Shown here piece by piece: positions 6,001 to 6,106 of a stretch of 6,106 bases of DNA (position 1 is the stretch's first letter; every line of letters begins with the position of its first letter). Below the pieces are notes generated by a model. The model did not search any database, was not told the origin of the DNA, and saw only the letters and a program-made list of their open reading frames with translations. A program made the position numbers and the translations under genes. Location: positions 1-6,106 of the forward strand of contig JAILIJ010000123.1 of NCBI GenBank assembly GCA_024695315.1, written 5' to 3'. The stretch is from Bacteroidaceae bacterium. Lineage in GTDB: Bacteria; Bacteroidota; Bacteroidia; Bacteroidales; Bacteroidaceae.

Positions 6001-6106
6001 AGTCAAATGTGAAAATTATCCTTTTGTTTGTATTCTTTATTGTAATCATGTTTGCTGTTCAGACACGCATGCCGGTTGCTTTTGATTGGGAACCTACGTT
6101 TCGACA
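5997..6106 (+). CDS. DUF4350 domain-containing membrane protein, N-terminal fragment cut by the window edge
   Basis: Only 36 full codons are visible. The start ATG overlaps the DUF4129 stop (ATGA) and follows a strong Shine-Dalgarno sequence. Residues 1-4 are a short basic N-terminus, 5-21 a hydrophobic helix (signal anchor or uncleaved signal peptide), followed by TRMPVAFDWEPTFR. The 'fdWePTF' wording right after the first helix is what I recall from Bacteroidetes DUF4350 proteins, which continue into a periplasmic domain. DUF4350 next to DUF4129 is a recurring pair in MoxR-associated clusters, so position supports the call. The rest of the domain is not visible, so the name rests on about 14 residues plus context. 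Confidence 0.72.
   Translation, partial: MKSNVKIILLFVFFIVIMFAVQTRMPVAFDWEPTFR

Overview
The window looks like chromosome from a member of the Bacteroidales, most likely Prevotella-like. The evidence is a valyl-tRNA synthetase with Bacteroidetes-style wording, promoter elements of the Bacteroidetes TTTG / TAnnTTTG type, mostly absent Shine-Dalgarno sequences, and a gene set (SpoIIM-like, DUF4129, DUF4350, RDD) that recurs together in that phylum. The genus is an inference; the phylum is fairly secure.

Layout: (1) 1-2205, the 3' three quarters of valS on the + strand, cut by the window edge. (2) 2206-2372, a convergent intergenic region holding a perfect 14-bp terminator hairpin flanked by A and T tracts (probably used from both sides), a short tandem repeat and a second 8-bp hairpin. 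(3) 2373-3131, an RDD-family membrane protein on the - strand. (4) 3132-3296, an AT-rich divergent intergenic region in which two opposed promoters of the Bacteroidetes type physically overlap. (5) 3297-6106, a tightly packed + strand operon: SpoIIM-like membrane protein, a six-helix membrane protein of unknown function, a DUF4129 protein, and the start of a DUF4350 protein that runs off the end. Gaps are 10 nt, 6 nt and then a 4-nt ATGA overlap.

The operon and the divergent RDD gene look like the membrane half of a MoxR ATPase-associated cluster. In Bacteroidetes and Actinobacteria the same families usually sit beside a MoxR AAA+ ATPase and a DUF58 (vWA-like) protein, and I expect those genes just downstream of 6106, though they are not in the window. 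Such clusters are thought to act in envelope or stress-related protein-complex maturation, but no molecular function is firmly established. This is the most interesting part of the window. valS is an ordinary housekeeping neighbour with no evident functional link. No tRNA, rRNA, CRISPR array, insertion sequence or phage gene was seen.
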